Positions 6,930-8,320 of a stretch of DNA of 8,320 nt are shown here, piece by piece. Under the pieces are notes generated by a model that worked only from the letters and a program-made list of their open reading frames with translations, was not told the DNA's origin and did not search any database. The first letter of the stretch is position 1. Each line of letters opens with the position of its first letter. This DNA comes from JBDRZD01 sp964623395 (lineage in GTDB: Bacteria > Hydrothermota > Hydrothermia > Hydrothermales > Hydrothermaceae), in the NCBI GenBank assembly GCA_964623395.1, contig CAZUSI010000060.1:1-8320 (forward strand), written 5' to 3'. A program made the translations under genes and the position numbers.

Positions 6930-8282
6930 ATGAAAAGGAGTTTAATAATCATGGGGATTTTTTTAGGAATTTTAAATGGAGGAATGAACTATAAAAGAGA
7001 AGTTCTTAAAAATGGACTTATAACATTGGCTTATGAAAAAGAAAAATTGCCAATGATTACCTTCATTTATGCCTTTAAAATAGGTTCTGCTTATGATCCA
7101 AAAGGAAAAGAAGGACTTGCAAATTTAACTATCAGTATGCTTGAAAAAGGGACTAAAAAAAGAAGTTATATGGAAATTATGGAAGAATTTGCAATTCTTG
7201 GAACAAAATTTTTCTATGATGTTTCACCTACATTTTCAACAATTGGAATAACTTCACTTTTAGAAAATGCTCCAAAATCCCTTGAAATTCTTTCAGATAT
7301 AATATACAATCCTGAATTTAAAGAGGAAGAATTTAAAAAAGAAAAGGAAAGATTAATAAATAGAATAATTTCTGATAAATCAGAACCCGATTATGTTAGC
7401 GAAGTTCTTTTTACAAAATATCTTTACAAAGACCATCCACTTTCTCATTTGCCTGAAGGTGATGAAAACTCTTTAAAAAATATTGAACTTTCTGATGTTA
7501 TAGAATTTTATAAAAAATATTTTACCCCAAAAAATTCCATAGGTGTTATTGTTGGTGCAAAATCACCTGATGAACTTATAAATCTTGTCGATAAATATTT
7601 TGGAAAAGAAAAAGAGGAAGGTGAATTGCCCCCTCAAATTGAAATGCCTGAAAGATTAAAGGGGATAAATGTTAAAATTTATCATATGAAAATAAATCAA
7701 TCCTATATAACTATGGGACATTTTGGACCATTAAGAAAATCTTCTGATTTTAATGCTGTAAGAGTAATGAATTATATTTTTGGTGGTGGCTCCTTTTCTT
7801 CACGACTTTTTGAAGAAATAAGAAATAAAAGGGGATATGCATATTCAGTTGGTTCTTATATTTCTACATTTGACCCTTTTCCATCCACTTACATTTTTGA
7901 ACTTCAAACAAAAATTGAAAATACAAATGATGCAATAAAAGTTATTTTTGAAGAAATAGATAAAATTAAAAAAGAGATCAAAGATAAGGAAATTGAGGAT
8001 ACAAAGGGATATTTTAAGGGATATCTTCCAAGAGTTACAGAAACATATACACAGATTGCAAATAACCTTTTAATACAAGAACTTTATAATCTTCCTGAAT
8101 TTTTCTGGGAAAAGGATGTTGAAGAAATTCAAAAGTTAACTAAAAAAGAAATAATTGAAGCAGCAAAAAAATATCTTGACCCTGAAAATATTTTAATACT
8201 TATTGTTACAGATACATCAAAATATAAATGGGATGTTAAAGGGATTGAAAATGTAAATATAGAAAATATAGAGAAATTTTAA
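6930..8282 (+). CDS. M16 family peptidase-like protein, non-zinc (R/Y) subunit
   Basis: This is a 450-residue two-domain M16 homologue. Aligned with its upstream neighbour at the zinc site, GLANLTISMLEKGT replaces GISHLLEHMLFKGT: the three HxxEH residues become N65, I68 and S69, so it cannot bind catalytic zinc there. The C-terminal half retains FGGGSFSSRLFEEIRNKRGY, with R298 and Y305 seven residues apart, matching the Arg/Tyr pair that holds the substrate backbone in M16 enzymes (insulin-degrading enzyme R824/Y831). It should pair with the catalytic subunit to complete the active site. The N-terminus MKRSLIIMGIFLGILNGG is a good signal peptide with two basic residues and a hydrophobic core; no lipobox cysteine is seen. 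GGAGG at 6921-6925 precedes the ATG by four bases. It is separated from the catalytic gene by 12 bases, so the two chains are likely made together. Confidence 0.92.
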   Translation: MKRSLIIMGIFLGILNGGMNYKREVLKNGLITLAYEKEKLPMITFIYAFKIGSAYDPKGKEGLANLTISMLEKGTKKRSYMEIMEEFAILGTKFFYDVSPTFSTIGITSLLENAPKSLEILSDIIYNPEFKEEEFKKEKERLINRIISDKSEPDYVSEVLFTKYLYKDHPLSHLPEGDENSLKNIELSDVIEFYKKYFTPKNSIGVIVGAKSPDELINLVDKYFGKEKEEGELPPQIEMPERLKGINVKIYHMKINQSYITMGHFGPLRKSSDFNAVRVMNYIFGGGSFSSRLFEEIRNKRGYAYSVGSYISTFDPFPSTYIFELQTKIENTNDAIKVIFEEIDKIKKEIKDKEIEDTKGYFKGYLPRVTETYTQIANNLLIQELYNLPEFFWEKDVEEIQKLTKKEIIEAAKKYLDPENILILIVTDTSKYKWDVKGIENVNIENIEKF

Positions 8283-8284
8283 AA

Positions 8285-8320
8285 TTATTTTAACAATGCT
8301 GAAATTTCTATTTCAAGATG
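8285..8320 (-). CDS. Possible C-terminal end of a convergent gene, cut by the window edge
   Basis: Reading the minus strand inward from the right edge gives eleven codons and a stop: HLEIEISALLK then TAA at 8287-8285. All codons are common ones in this window. The product is not recognisable from so little sequence. The same bases also hold a + strand ATG at 8295 (MLKFLFQD, open to the edge) without a ribosome binding site and with codons (CTG, CTA) that are rare here, so the minus-strand reading is slightly preferred. Neither is secure. Confidence 0.2.
   Translation of the reverse strand, partial: HLEIEISALLK

Noticed and set aside
8301..8314. Hairpin GAAAT-TTCT-ATTTC as a transcription terminator
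   Set aside because: The stem is five mostly A-T pairs with no following T-run, so it is too weak to call.

Overview
The window is a very A+T-rich bacterial stretch (roughly 70% A+T by eye). It carries six closely packed genes, all on the + strand, that read as one transcription unit. The genes look bacterial: there are strong AGGAGG-type ribosome binding sites, a bacterial type IA DNA topoisomerase I with C-terminal zinc ribbons, and a two-gene M16 peptidase pair. Proteins rich in Lys, Glu and Ile, Arg coded almost only by AGA/AGG, and little Gln or Cys suggest a low-GC, possibly thermophilic, uncultured lineage (a WOR-3-like or similar candidate phylum is a guess). The run of exactly 100 Ns shows that this is a scaffolded draft or metagenome assembly.

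Layout: 1-70 is a short leader with a plausible sigma70-type promoter and a strong Shine-Dalgarno site. Then follow a PLP-dependent class I/II aminotransferase (71-1258), a GT4-family glycosyltransferase (1255-2394, ATGA overlap), an MFS transporter with a non-ATG start (2408-3646), topA (3624-5622, overlapping the MFS gene by 23 bases and broken by the gap at 5275-5374), a zinc-binding M16 peptidase subunit (5619-6917, ATGA overlap), and a second M16 subunit lacking the zinc motif (6930-8282). The last 38 bases are noncoding or hold a gene end that the window edge cuts off.

How the genes work together: the clearest functional unit is the M16 pair. The first protein keeps the HxxEH zinc site but has lost the Arg/Tyr substrate-binding pair in its C-terminal half. 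The second has lost all three HxxEH residues but keeps the Arg/Tyr pair. This is the pattern of a two-subunit peptidase whose composite active site needs both chains. The other four genes look like housekeeping or accessory functions (amino acid metabolism, glycan or glycolipid synthesis, efflux, DNA supercoiling) linked by tight operon packing rather than by an evident shared pathway. I see no CRISPR array, RNA gene, insertion sequence or prophage, and no clearly undescribed system.
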